Assembly (NCBI GenBank): GCA_947579605.1
Contig: OX388317.1
Location: 23,517,384 to 23,581,383, forward strand
Length of the DNA: 64,000 nt
DNA from: Athripsodes cinereus
Taxonomy: Eukaryota; Arthropoda; Insecta; Trichoptera; Leptoceridae
Reading direction: 5' to 3'
Of this stretch, positions 48,265 through 58,776 are shown one piece after another. Each line of letters opens with the position of its first letter. Within the stretch, counting starts at the first letter, position 1. The notes below the pieces were generated by a model. That model did no database searches and had not been told where the DNA came from. It worked only from the letters and a program-made list of their open reading frames with translations. Both the position numbers and the translations under genes were made by a program.

Positions 48265-48490
48265 TTCCGTGGAGCACCCAGCAAAGAATTGGTCCCCCAC
48301 TCTTTTCTGTAAGTTTTCGAGTGTTTTTTGAAAGGCAGGTGTTGGAAAAAATAATGACTCTTTACATCTAAAATTCAGCAATGAAGTTATCCATCCTGAA
48401 TGTCTTAACTTTTTGTTGGCACGGAGAGGACTGCTTGCGTGTTTGTTACATGCGGCTGGTCTGCTGTCTACCCCCCATGATGGTATAGTA
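48265..48490 (+). repeat. Family A dispersed repeat, best-preserved copy
   Basis: CCGTGGAGCACCCAGCAAAG, CCCCCACTCTTTTCTGTAAG, TTTTCGAGTGTTTTTTGAAA, GGCAGGTGTT, TCCTGAATGTCTTAACTTTT, GGCACGGAGAGGACTGCTTG, GGCTGGTCTGCTGTCTACC, CATGATGGTATAG. Most complete reference copy in the window. Confidence 0.65.
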
Positions 48491-48548
48491 GTAGTACAAT
48501 ATTCTCTGTTGTAGTAAACTCCAACCTTAGATATTCAAGATAAATTGA

Positions 48549-48720
48549 GATGGTGAGCAGCCTGGTGGTAAAGTCTGGGATGTTCAATCAAGAGATCCTG
48601 TGTTTTATTCCTCCCTCTGCCAATCTACTACACACCTTCATGACACAATCATATTGCTTGATGTGAGGACGTTTGGAATATTATTGGCTTTTGCTTATTT
48701 TTGAACCCAAATTAATCTTA
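48549..48720 (+). repeat. tRNA-derived SINE, copy 2
   Basis: Head GAGCAGCCTGGTGGTAAAGT, then AATCAAGAGATCCTGTGTTT-TATTCC (a weak B box), then the shared body CACACCTTCATGACACAATC, CATATTGCTTGATGTGAGGA, ending in AACCCAAATTAATCTTA. Confidence 0.6.
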
Positions 48721-49048
48721 ACAAAAAATTTTAATATTTTGTTTACGCCACATAATGCTTTCATCCACTGAAGTCTTTCATCAATTTTAGTTATAGACCT
48801 GAATTGAGTGAAATGTGAATTTTTAAAAGAATTTATCGAGATTTTTGAACCTTACCTCTACTTTCGCATTCTTTTAGCATAAGGTTTTATAAAAGAGTTG
48901 CTAAATTTATTTTTGGTTCAATATTTTGAATCAAAAGAAATTTTATAATTTTTTTTTTATATTTTGTCATAAATTACTATTGAATATTTTAAGTGATGAT
49001 GCATAATATTGAAAATTTTGGTACACCAAAATTATCTTCTCCAAAGTA

Positions 49049-49592
49049 CAGTGAAACCTCTATCTATCGTTCCTCGAATAATTGTTTTCCCGTATTTGTC
49101 GTTATTTTTTACAGTTCCGAATTAGTTTCATACAAAACACGTAAAAATATATCGCATCCATCGTTTCTCTATATGATTTTATCGCATTGACCGTTTAAAT
49201 TACACAAAAAAATCGTATATATGTATAAAAACATTGGAGAGCGAGCGAGAAAGAAAGAACAGTTTGTTGATTCTGTCGGCTGTCTTTTATGATAGTACGT
49301 CAGTAGGTACAATAAAAAAGCAAAAGAGAAAATCACGATGAAAGATTACATACAGTATAAAGTATGATTTTGCTCTCCATGCAGCTTTCTTTTTTATTTT
49401 GTTACTATATTTTTTTTATTTATGTATCATTTTTATAAAACCTATATACCTACTCGTATGTACCTACATATTAAACATTAAAATACATAGGTATTAATGT
49501 GATTTTCTCTATACTCCCGCATTCATTGTTTTCCCGCATCCATAGTTTATTTCAATAGGTCCCTTCAAAAACGATAGATAGAGGTTTCACTG
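49049..49592. mobile_element. pogo/Tigger-like MITE with TA duplication
   Basis: Perfect 23-bp terminal inverted repeats starting CAGTGAAACCTCTATCTATC, flanked by TA at 49047-49048 and 49593-49594. The 544-bp length, CAGTG start and TA target fit pogo-type Tc1/mariner elements. No transposase. Internal TTGTTTTCCCG motifs recur near both ends. Confidence 0.8.
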
Positions 49593-49639
49593 TATATCTT
49601 TTTATTTTAAAAATATGTATCTGGGTTTTTGTTATAAAC

Positions 49640-49760
49640 CCAAATACAGCTAAAAGCTTGTGCCATGAAAATTCAGTTTGCCGGCACCTTGGATTGAATC
49701 ACGCACCTCTTGTGCATGAGACCGAGACTCTTACCTTCAGGCTAGTGATGAACTCCAATT
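49640..49760 (-). repeat. tRNA-derived SINE, copy 3
   Basis: Minus strand: TAGCCTGAAGGTAAGAGTCT, CGGTCTCATGCACAAGAGGT, GTGATTCAATCC (B-box-like), then a diverged body reaching GGGTTTATAAC. Confidence 0.5.
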
Positions 49761-50309
49761 TAATATAATTTATATACCTCATAATAATTATATATTGATT
49801 TTATGCTAGTTTTGTGTATGTATAAGACTCAGAGAAAGTCAGTTAATGTCCCATATAGAAAACTACCATGAAAGGTTAATAATATTACTCAACGGACATC
49901 AGCAGATTGTACAAACTCTCAGTATTCTTTGCCCTATAATGCACATTGTATAAATATGTTATTCTTTTAACACAGGAAAGACAAAAGGGAACAAATACCA
50001 CTAAAATCAAAATTAAGGTACTGATAAAGTCAAATTGTTGTCTTGATCCAAATAGTGATAAATTAATTAATTTATAAAGCCTGTTGATTTTGCACTAGAG
50101 TAAGCGCCACGAAATAAGTCCCGCGGGCTCAGCGCAGCGATCGCCAAAAGAAGTGTTGCCACATTCATAGATTAAATTTTCACACATAAGCCATGTAAAT
50201 TTTTTTATAAATTCTGATACTGCCTGAACCACATCATAGCATGAATATTACATAATTTTGTAAATAAAAATATTACATTTTTAATTAATTTTTATTAACA
50301 ATAATATAT

Positions 50310-51750
50310 CTACCTAATACAAAAATAAAATCGTGAATAATTGTGATCACATAGTGGGGTGATTCCATACATACTGCAGTCACTATCATTGCTACCTTCA
50401 GAATTTGTATCGGACTCTGTATCACTATCACTCGCCGTCGATATAATTAAGTTGTCCAGTTCTATGTCTAGCAAGCCATCATTTTTGAAATATTGGTCTT
50501 CCACATTTTCTACATGTTTGCACTGAATACGCCAATCTTCTGGCGTAATACTTGCAAAAGCAGCTTCTGTCAAATGCATAATTTCTTTCGGATCCTGTGC
50601 TACGTTTTTTTCTGCAATGCGCCTTTTTACCGAGCTCCAATTTTTTTCTATCGGGTTAAGCTCGCAGTGATACGGCGGCAGTTTAACAACAAGATGGCCA
50701 TGTTGCTTTAAAAGTTGAGTCACGGCAAAAACTGGTGGATCCTTGTTATTTTTAATGAGGTCATATAAACAAGGTTTAGTCCATTGCTCCAAAAATGTCA
50801 CCCCCTTATTCTTGAGCCATTCTTGCATTTCTACTTTACTAGTAGCCATTGTTGGAGCTCTGAGCCCGTAGACAATTTGTACTTAGCGATCGTCTACTGG
50901 CGATCTTTTCGACAATCTACCTACACGTACCGTATAATTATCCGTTATTGTTGCAGTTATTGACGAAAATTCGTTTGTAGGCGATCGCCAAGTACAAATT
51001 GTCTACGGGCTCTGTTCAATTGAGTACAATGGTACGGAGCATTGTCCATCACAACTATAGATCTAGGAGGTAAATTCGGTACTACTTTTCCCGCATCCAT
51101 TTTAAAAAAATTTGTCGCATTCATATCATCGTGATAATCCGAAGACTTAGTTTTTCATTTGAAAATAAGTAATCCATTATTAACAAATTGGTCTTTCGAA
51201 CCAGCGTGGGCAATTATCCATCGATTTCCCGCAGATTCGGAAACTAAGACTCCTTGTTCTCGATCACTTTGCTAACATTTATTGGCATGATATGTGGAAT
51301 GTGTATTAAGTTTCATCCAAAAAAACAACAGTTTGTTTATCCACAAATCTATTTTTTCGCATCGTTTCAATATATTTTGAATGCCACGGGGCTTTATTGT
51401 ATCATTCCATTAAAGCTTTTCGCTTAGATTGGCACTTAACAAAACGAAAGCCTATTTTCCGCAATATTCTTCCCAACGTTGTGTTATTTCCTTGAAAGTC
51501 TATATCGGCTTTCAACTCCACACGTAATTTATTGACCGTTGGTAATTCTTTTTTTACAATATAAAAATATTGAATCTTCTGGCGGATAGTACACAAATCA
51601 AATTTTTTTTATTTTTTTTTGGATGTGGCCGTTTCTTTCCAGGAGTAACGTTTTTTTAGAAGTGCTTGCAGCTTCCTTTCCTTCTTTCACTATCCTGGAC
51701 ACAGTTTTTTCCGAAACACCTGTAATAAGAAATATAATGTTTTATTACTA
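50310..51750 (-). pseudogene. ITm-type (Tc1/IS630-like) transposase relic
   Basis: Pieces in order on the minus strand: an acceptor TTATTACAG at about 51722, then GVSEKTVSRIVKEGKEA (helix-turn-helix); 51596-51402 with ELPTVNKLRVELKADI and KIGFRFVKCQSKRKALME; WHSKYIETMRKNRF and VVFLDET (first catalytic Asp) after a stop; VVMDNAPYH (second Asp) at about 51035; then, after a MITE, 50849-50310 with KPCLYDLI, the LPPYHCELNPIEKNWSSVKRR block (third catalytic residue, Glu) and an acidic tail. At least two stops, one shift and the MITE kill it. The first exon is missing, and its upstream edge abuts the truncated DUF7869-like gene near 51750-51800. Confidence 0.75.
50862..51013. mobile_element. MITE (family B), copy 2
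   Basis: Terminal inverted repeats of 31 bp with one mismatch, starting GAGCCCGTAGACAATTTGTA. Internal GCGATCGTCTACTGGCGA and GAAAATTCGTTTGTAG are shared with 35499-35658. It is inserted between the second Asp and the Glu of the transposase relic. The target duplication is not resolved. Confidence 0.75.
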
Positions 51751-53058
51751 TTTGAGGCGTATCAGAACAAACAAGGCAGTTTCCACTTTTTACCATCCAG
51801 AGCTATTTAAAAATGTTGCATAAACGATGATATACTGCGCTCGCAATTTCGTTTGATCCCTTTGATCGTTTTGTTTCGTCCCAGTAGTACGCAAAACATT
51901 TTCTGTGGTTAGTGTTGACTTTGAACCACCCAATACTATTGTGGAATTAAAAAAACTCCACTGCCTACTGAATTATACGGACTGGTCAGGGAGTTTCGGC
52001 AAAAGAAGATTTTTCTGACAGTTAAATGACAATGTCAGAATATCTTCTTTTTCCTCTCTCAAAATATGATAAAACGTTTTATACCGAAGACTGTGTTCTC
52101 GCTTTAATAACGTCAGGTCATTCTTTTCTTCCGCGTTTTCGACCCTTTTAATTTTGTCAGTAATTTGTAAGCATAGCGAACAAACATCTGTTCGCGGACT
52201 CCCAAAGCCAATATTATAACCAGTATTGAAGATAGAATTATACATATTCCATAATTTTCTAATACTCAATTCTGAAGATAAGTATATCCGACGCACAGTT
52301 TTATTGCGGCAGTAATGAGGCTCGCTTCCTTTTAGATTTTCAATAAAAAGTTTTACAGCTTTTCTCTTTCTGGAATACTTGTCAGTTCGGCGATCACCAC
52401 CTCGGATTTCTTTCAGTATGTTGCCAGGTGTTTGAAGACATCTTCTAATAGCACCTTGGATTCTATCCTTTTTTACTTGTATCGCTCCCATGAAAGTTTT
52501 TTGACATACTGGCACGAGTGTTCCTTTCTTCATTTTTATAAAATATTTAGTGGAAATTTTTCTTTTCGACATTGTATTATGAATTTTGGAATTTTTCCCT
52601 TGGCAATATTTTGTGATGAATCTGTCTTGATCCAGCTTACAATTTGTATGGTAAAAATCTTCATGGAATCTTCGTATGTCTTGTTTTGATACGAGACTGC
52701 ATTTAAAAGATTTTTGGTTGTGATTACAGGTGGGAAACTCTGGAAGTTGTTTTGCAATATACCTAAAACAATAAATAAGTTTGATTACTTTAGTCATTTA
52801 ATAAATATATTACTTGATTTAATAAAATGTGCGTGAAAATGAGTAGGAATCCTATAATAGTAATATAGTTACGTTATAATTTTTTTAATTAATTAACAGT
52901 AAAATACTTATCTAATAATAAAACATTAAGCAGCGTGAAAAAAATATTATGCTTAAAGTAGGTACACCCTTGTGCAAATTAATGTGGACAAGATAAATTT
53001 TTCTTAAAAATGTGTTTTATTCTTACAAAAAGTGCATTCATGTACAAAATAATATAAA

Positions 53059-54075
53059 TTAGTATTTGATATGTCCACCCTTGGCTTGCAGCACCATCTT
53101 AATGCGTTTTGGCATTGATTCTACCAGCGATTTGCAGTTGTTTTGGATTTTTGGATCCCGATACCACACTTCGATCACAGCTTCAATTAACTTGCTTTAC
53201 GTTGTACAGTCCATCTTTCTGAGCCTTGTCTTACAGATAGACCACAAATTCTCAATTGGATTGAGGTCTGGTGAGTTGCCAGGCCAATCCAAAACGTTTA
53301 TCCCATTGTCTGTAAAGAATTTTTTTACAATCTTTGATGCATGGCAAGGTGCCAGGTCTTGCTGGAAAATTGAGTTATCCATATTTATTTTTGAGAGCTC
53401 AGGTACCATTCTATCTTGCAAAACCTTTACATATTTTACACTATTCATCATCCCTGTTATAGGCACTAATGATCCTGTTCCATTAAAAGAAAAACAACCC
53501 CAAAACATTTGCTTCACGGGATGTTTGACTGACTGCTGAATATGAGCTGGTGAAAGTGATTCACCATCGGACCGGCGAACAAACTGATGACGCATGCCCT
53601 GTACAAAAAAATGACTTTCGTCTGAAAATAACACCTTTTTCCAGTCATCTTGGGTCCATCCTTTATATTTCTGTGCCCAAGCCACCCTTTTCTTCTTCAT
53701 CACAACAGTCAAGAGTTGTTTCTTAAGGGGTCTTCGAGCCTTTCGCCCAACTTCTAGAAGGCGACAGCGTACTGTCGAGGCATGTACACTTGTTCCAGTG
53801 ACAGCCAGCTCTCTCTGTAAGTCGTTGCTGGTCTTTGTGGGGTTTATTTTACTATTTCTTAACAATAAAATATCTTCTTTCTTAGTGGTTTTTCTTTTTC
53901 GGCCACATTTTCCCTGTCTCCGAGGCAAAATTGAGCCATTTTCTCTATGGAGTTTGATCAGTTTGTTAACTGCACTTTTTAAAATGTCACACTCTTCTGC
54001 AATCTGCCTTTGAGTCTTTTCAGTATGTTCAGACAGTGTAATAACCTTAGAACGAACTTCTATTGAAATATCCAT
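53059..54075 (-). pseudogene. Tc1 transposase with one nonsense codon
   Basis: 338 codons, normal for Tc1. The N-terminal helix-turn-helix (QRQIAEECDILKSAVNKLI) and the basic GRKRKT hook precede the second HTH (TSVHASTVRCRLLEVG). DD34E catalytic residues are in VLFSDESHF, FQQDLAPCHASK and NPIENLW. A single TAA (53197-53199, minus strand) follows MDCTT; the frame then continues with SKLIEAVIEVWY to a natural stop at 53059. All three acidic residues precede the nonsense codon, but the C-terminal helix would be lost. The start codon lies inside a 79-bp tandem duplication. Confidence 0.9.
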
Positions 54076-54206
54076 TGCTCATATATACCAAAACTGTCTC
54101 TAAAAACTAAAGAAAAAGACACAAAATAGAACGAACTTCTATTGAAATATCCATTGCTCATATATACCAAAACTGTCTCTAAAAACTAAAGAAAAAGACA
54201 CAAAAT
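54049..54206. repeat. 79-bp tandem duplication at the Tc1 transposase start
   Basis: Units 54049-54127 and 54128-54206 appear identical, starting AGAACGAACTTCTATTGAAA. Each contains the ATG and first eight or so codons of the transposase. The upstream copy gives a second, out-of-context start. Confidence 0.9.
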
Positions 54207-55457
54207 CTAAGACGTAGCCCCAAAAAGTCGAAACAATCAAAAATTTGTAAAATACTCCTTCAACAATTTGCCTGCGTCAATGCCATCTATAATCTTAAGA
54301 AGCCCTGAAGTTAGACTTGGCAACATTGCAACAGCTGATCAAATGAGTCCTATCAGATTTCCATATTAAATCTTGAAACAATGTTGCCAAGTCTTCTAAC
54401 CTAAAATATATCTGTCAAATACTAACTTCTGACATCTTTTTAGTACATACTCTGTATTTAAAAGGCATAGTATAGATTTTTATATGAATGGAATTTGAAA
54501 TTATCCAACAGAGTACAATATAAGATATACATACCAAATGACTTGGATGTTCGCCATTGATTAAGAGAGCAGTACTGGAATAAAATAGTAGATTTTTCAA
54601 TCATATGTTCAAAGTTGGTAAGGATTTCCGAACAACAAAATATGAGAAATCACCAGCTACATTGACAGAGAAGTGTGATGGGTAACTCCTTGTTTGAATG
54701 CAGATGCAAGTAAAAACAAGGGATTAATTGTTAAAGGATATGTTATTAATACTCAACCTGAAACATCCATTTGTGAGAGTATAACTAATCATTTGTAACT
54801 GCTAGAACTCTGAATGAAGACGATGAAGACTGGTTTATCCAGTGGAGTGAGATAAACATGGCAAATGGTCATTTCATAAAAGAACCTCATAAACATATAG
54901 CTGGCTTCAGCTCACCCCGAAGGCTGTAAAAGGCTTACACAGGCCATAGAAATGTTTAAAATAAAAATAAAGGCAGTGCTCCACACTAAGCAGAATATGT
55001 ATAGGTCACGGAAGGTGTGCAGATCTTGTGCACAGGTGGGGCTCGTCTCAAGCCCTGACTATGAGTTTGGTATAGTCAAATAGTCGCCAGACGATGGGTC
55101 ACATAGTTGAGTGTCCAATTTATGGTTTTCAGGGCAGTATCGCTGACTTGCATAGGGTCACTGATGACGCGGTTGTATGGCTGAGATTTACCTTTAAATT
55201 TGTAGTGCTAGTTGTTTTTTTGCTACATACATAAAAATTCAACCACCGAGCCACAGATGTCGAGGATATAATTGGGAAACATTAATTATGGTGTATGGAT
55301 AAAAAAAAAGATCTGATTGAAATAATAAAAACATTTATTAGTCAAATAGGTATTTTGTATTGAAAAGGCACCATTATGCTACATATGTACATCGTTTATC
55401 ACAAGAAAACATAAAATTTATAAATATTATATATTAACAATGTCAACATACATACTA

Positions 55458-55950
55458 CAAAAGTTAAATGAGAAATCAAATTATAATATGACATATGATT
55501 GAAGTGAACAAGGTTGTACATTACTATCCACATCGTAGAACAATAAACAAATTAAATATGATACAACGAATCCAAAATTATGCTAATCAAAAGTTACATG
55601 AGAAATCATATTATGACATATGAACGAAGTAAACAAGGATTGTACATTACTATCCACATCGTAGAACAATAAACAAATTAAATATGATACAACAAATCCA
55701 AAATTATGCTAATCAAAAGTTACATGAGAAATCATATTATGACATATGAACGAAGTAAACAAGGATTGTACATTACTATCCACATCGTAGAACAATAAAC
55801 AAATTAAATATGATACAACAAATCCAAAATTATGCTAATCAAAAGTTACATGAGAAATCATATTATGACATATGAACGAAGTAAACAAGGATTGTACATT
55901 ACTATCCACATCGTAGAACAATAAACAAATTAAATATGATACGAGTTGAA
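55458..55950. repeat. 126-bp tandem repeat inside the P-like element
   Basis: Four units start at about 55458, 55588, 55714 and 55840 (CAAAAGTTACATGAGAAATC); the last is partial. The middle units are almost identical, the first is diverged (period 130). They lie just 3' of the transposase stop. Confidence 0.9.
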
Positions 55951-55995
55951 AATTATATTATCACCTACAAGGTAATATACATTATTATTAAAATT

Positions 55996-58776
55996 CTATT
56001 TTAAAGTGTCTAATTTCCTGTTTTTAGTTTTAGTACTCTTGGCACCATATATTTTATCATTTTCAATTTTGGAATAATTATTCAACAAAATATTTCCAAA
56101 GGTTTCGATTATCAACGAGAACATTTTTATGCGATTCATTCCACAAACACAAACCGAATATAAATCAATATAGAAATTATTATCAGAAACACTTTTAAGA
56201 GTTAAATTACGTAACAAGTTCTTTTGGCTGGCAGATGATTTAAATAATTCAAACATTTCCTCTGAATTGATAATATATTCAAATATTGAACAAATGTGAT
56301 TGAAAAGTACACATACAACATCAGTGGGAATACTAAGACCGCCTCGTTGCAAATAATCGAAATAAGGGTTCGAGGTCTGGGTCCCTTTACTTTCGATGAT
56401 TAACTCCGAACAACTCGTACATTTGTTGGAGATTAATCTATTCTTTACTGCATGTGCTGCATAACCACTTACATAAAGTCTTGCAGACTCGTCTATATCG
56501 CATATCTCCAAATAATTGCTTTCAAAGATTGCATCAAATGTGGAAGGGGTATGATTTTTATTGCATGTGTCGATATCATTGGTGATATCTTTCAAAGATA
56601 AAGACAAGTTGTCAACGTGTCTGAATAATTCCCTTATTCTAACTTTCTTTTCGGCCTCAATAATTTGATTACATGACACATTATAATTGCAACCTGAGAG
56701 TCTTCTATACTGACCAAATCTTTCTTCTAAACGATCAGTTTGAAACTTTCCTGTCAAAATATATTCAACAGGAAAATCGTTGTGGAAAATATGGTCAACA
56801 AACTGTAGGAATGCAGATATGCTATGAATTAATGCCATAAAAGTATCTCTAGAAAAGCAAGTACCATCAGGCAATTCATTCCATCGATGCAACCAAGATA
56901 AAAACTTCTTCAAAAATAACACCTGATTATCTTCAACCGAATGAATTGGCAAAGAAAAAGGATTTCTTTTAATTTTACCTTTATAAGGGCTTTTGACGTT
57001 CATAATATCCCACCAATGTCGTATTATCTGTAAATAAAAGGCTGTTTCTTTGTACTCTTCAACAGAATCTAAAGCTGCAATTGTGGTATCATGGAAAACA
57101 TTGTCAACCAATAATACATTCTGCCTTTCAAAATTATTGGGGTACAGAGTTTTGCGATTGAGTTTAGGAGCTTTTTTCAAAACTTCATCACATTCTGCTT
57201 TGTAAAATTTTCTAATTAATTCAAAACTTGCACGCATTAAATTATCCCCATCAATATTTGGGTACGTAAAAGACAAGTCAACATTTTTTAAATTGAGCCA
57301 ATTATTCCTAATGTTTTTGAACAAATGCACAAAATCAAACAACAAAAAAATCTTTTTATTCTCATCTATTGGGTTGCGGAAAAATGCGTTAGAAGAAAGT
57401 TCTTTAAATAATCCTTGATTGATCCTATTATTATCGGTAATTATGCATGTAACGATAAAGCCACATTCTTGAATAAAATTTATTACATCTAACGTATACA
57501 TTTTTAAATCTTTGGCAACTAAGGACTTAACAGGGATAAGTCTAACAACCTCTTTATACTTGCCGAAATTTGAAGCAATCATAAAAGTTTGCATGGTTTT
57601 TGCAACGGCTTCAGAATTGTTTTCGGCGTACCCCCTTAGGCCATGAGACTTATACTCTATTTTGCTATTAAGATGTATCTCATCAATCAATAAACTCACA
57701 TATTTATCTTTCTCTGCCAATTCCCGCGATGACAAAGTTATGAATTTTTTATTATTTTCTACACTTGACGGGGAAATATTGGCAGATGCAGAAATATCCT
57801 GCAAGTGCCGTTTAGTTGGTAGGATTAAAAAATCTTTCAGTATGTTATAAGCTACCGGCGAATGAGAATAAACATTAAAAGAAAAAATTAATGTAACAAT
57901 GTCATATTTCTTCTTATTACTAATTAACAGTTTGATTTGGTCAATAATTAGAAGTAGATTTTTTTCAAATACATTATTATCTTCATCGATGAAGTCGATC
58001 GCAAATTCAATATAATTTCTCGCTTTTTCCAAATAAAATCTAAACATATCCTTGTTATTAAAACTTTCATTGGATTGCTTGTATCGGGCTAGCATGTTCT
58101 CAATCTGAGACCATAATTTTACCCTTGGTTCATGATTTAAAATCCATTTTAAATCATGCGGGGATAATTCGTTTTTCCCTATGTAAACCTGAACACAAAG
58201 ATCTGTTCGGATAAATATAGAGCACAACACCTTTACATCACTGTCACTATCAAAACTTAGAATGTAAAAATATGTACCACTACACATGCTCTTAGTATCC
58301 CAACCGTCGAGGTTCAATTTTTTTCTGAAGTTATCCAGAAATGCACTATAATTAGTGATGTTGTCTTCTTCCAAAAACTTGGATACTGTTTCCTCATGTC
58401 GTTCGCTTGCCAATTTCCTCCTGAGGTCTGGATGCTTGCGAACAACTGGAGGTCTCTTCGTTAAATACGTTGGTGTATTTGGGAAAATGCTGGGAATAGC
58501 TCCTTTCACCAATCGCCAATGGTCCAAAGGAAATTGTTTCACGGTTCCATCTGCATCCGTATATTTCTGGTGAGTCACGACGTCCTGGGGTCGAAAATGG
58601 ACTATGCACACTGCGGCATATTTGCTAGGGGTCCAATTTTTTCTTGGGATGGCGTGAAGCCAAGCTCTCCTTAGTACATCATCTTTGGGAAATGTAAATA
58701 CTGTGACAGCTGCTTCTTTTTTGAGCGTGCTGTCATAATTTCCCTTACAACCGGGCACACAGCACCTTCTTGGCAT
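55996..58776 (-). CDS. P-element-type transposase with THAP domain (926 aa)
   Basis: One uninterrupted frame from ATG at 58776. The N-terminal THAP zinc finger (residues 1-100) has CCVPGC, then CIVHF as the second half of C2CH, and AIPSIFP as the AVPxxF-type box. A Lys/Arg-rich linker and coiled region follow. The RNase H-like core includes LLIDEIHLNSKIEYK, ITDNNRINQG, then FLLFDFVHLFKNIRNNWLN, the hallmark of P transposases. Further on are FLQFVDHIFHNDFPVEYILTG and TDRLEERFGQYRRLSGCNYN, matching the C-terminal RNase H residues of THAP9/P proteins. Length is close to human THAP9 (about 903) and longer than Drosophila P (751). No stop or frameshift, no intron in the frame. It would bind its own ends and perform cut-and-paste with GTP, by analogy to P. 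Confidence 0.92.
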   Translation of the reverse strand: MPRRCCVPGCKGNYDSTLKKEAAVTVFTFPKDDVLRRAWLHAIPRKNWTPSKYAAVCIVHFRPQDVVTHQKYTDADGTVKQFPLDHWRLVKGAIPSIFPNTPTYLTKRPPVVRKHPDLRRKLASERHEETVSKFLEEDNITNYSAFLDNFRKKLNLDGWDTKSMCSGTYFYILSFDSDSDVKVLCSIFIRTDLCVQVYIGKNELSPHDLKWILNHEPRVKLWSQIENMLARYKQSNESFNNKDMFRFYLEKARNYIEFAIDFIDEDNNVFEKNLLLIIDQIKLLISNKKKYDIVTLIFSFNVYSHSPVAYNILKDFLILPTKRHLQDISASANISPSSVENNKKFITLSSRELAEKDKYVSLLIDEIHLNSKIEYKSHGLRGYAENNSEAVAKTMQTFMIASNFGKYKEVVRLIPVKSLVAKDLKMYTLDVINFIQECGFIVTCIITDNNRINQGLFKELSSNAFFRNPIDENKKIFLLFDFVHLFKNIRNNWLNLKNVDLSFTYPNIDGDNLMRASFELIRKFYKAECDEVLKKAPKLNRKTLYPNNFERQNVLLVDNVFHDTTIAALDSVEEYKETAFYLQIIRHWWDIMNVKSPYKGKIKRNPFSLPIHSVEDNQVLFLKKFLSWLHRWNELPDGTCFSRDTFMALIHSISAFLQFVDHIFHNDFPVEYILTGKFQTDRLEERFGQYRRLSGCNYNVSCNQIIEAEKKVRIRELFRHVDNLSLSLKDITNDIDTCNKNHTPSTFDAIFESNYLEICDIDESARLYVSGYAAHAVKNRLISNKCTSCSELIIESKGTQTSNPYFDYLQRGGLSIPTDVVCVLFNHICSIFEYIINSEEMFELFKSSASQKNLLRNLTLKSVSDNNFYIDLYSVCVCGMNRIKMFSLIIETFGNILLNNYSKIENDKIYGAKSTKTKNRKLDTLK

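Larger units (their letters stand above)
47374..50300. other. FBXO9 3' flank, repeats only
   Basis: No protein-coding gene seen. It holds a foldback at 47657-47960, a family A copy, two SINE copies and a TA-flanked MITE, all listed separately. The 50100-50160 segment is unusually GC-rich (CCCGCGGGCTCAGCGC) and may be the end of the neighbouring transposase relic. Confidence 0.5.

Noticed and set aside
53066..53539. 157-codon plus-strand frame
   Set aside because: Antisense shadow of the Tc1 transposase.
54415..55320. Possible second gene in the P-like element
   Set aside because: Translations in all frames are short and without motifs; kept as unexplained sequence inside the element.
55458..55950. 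CRISPR-like array
   Set aside because: The 126-bp units are contiguous with no unique spacers, and this is a eukaryotic transposon.
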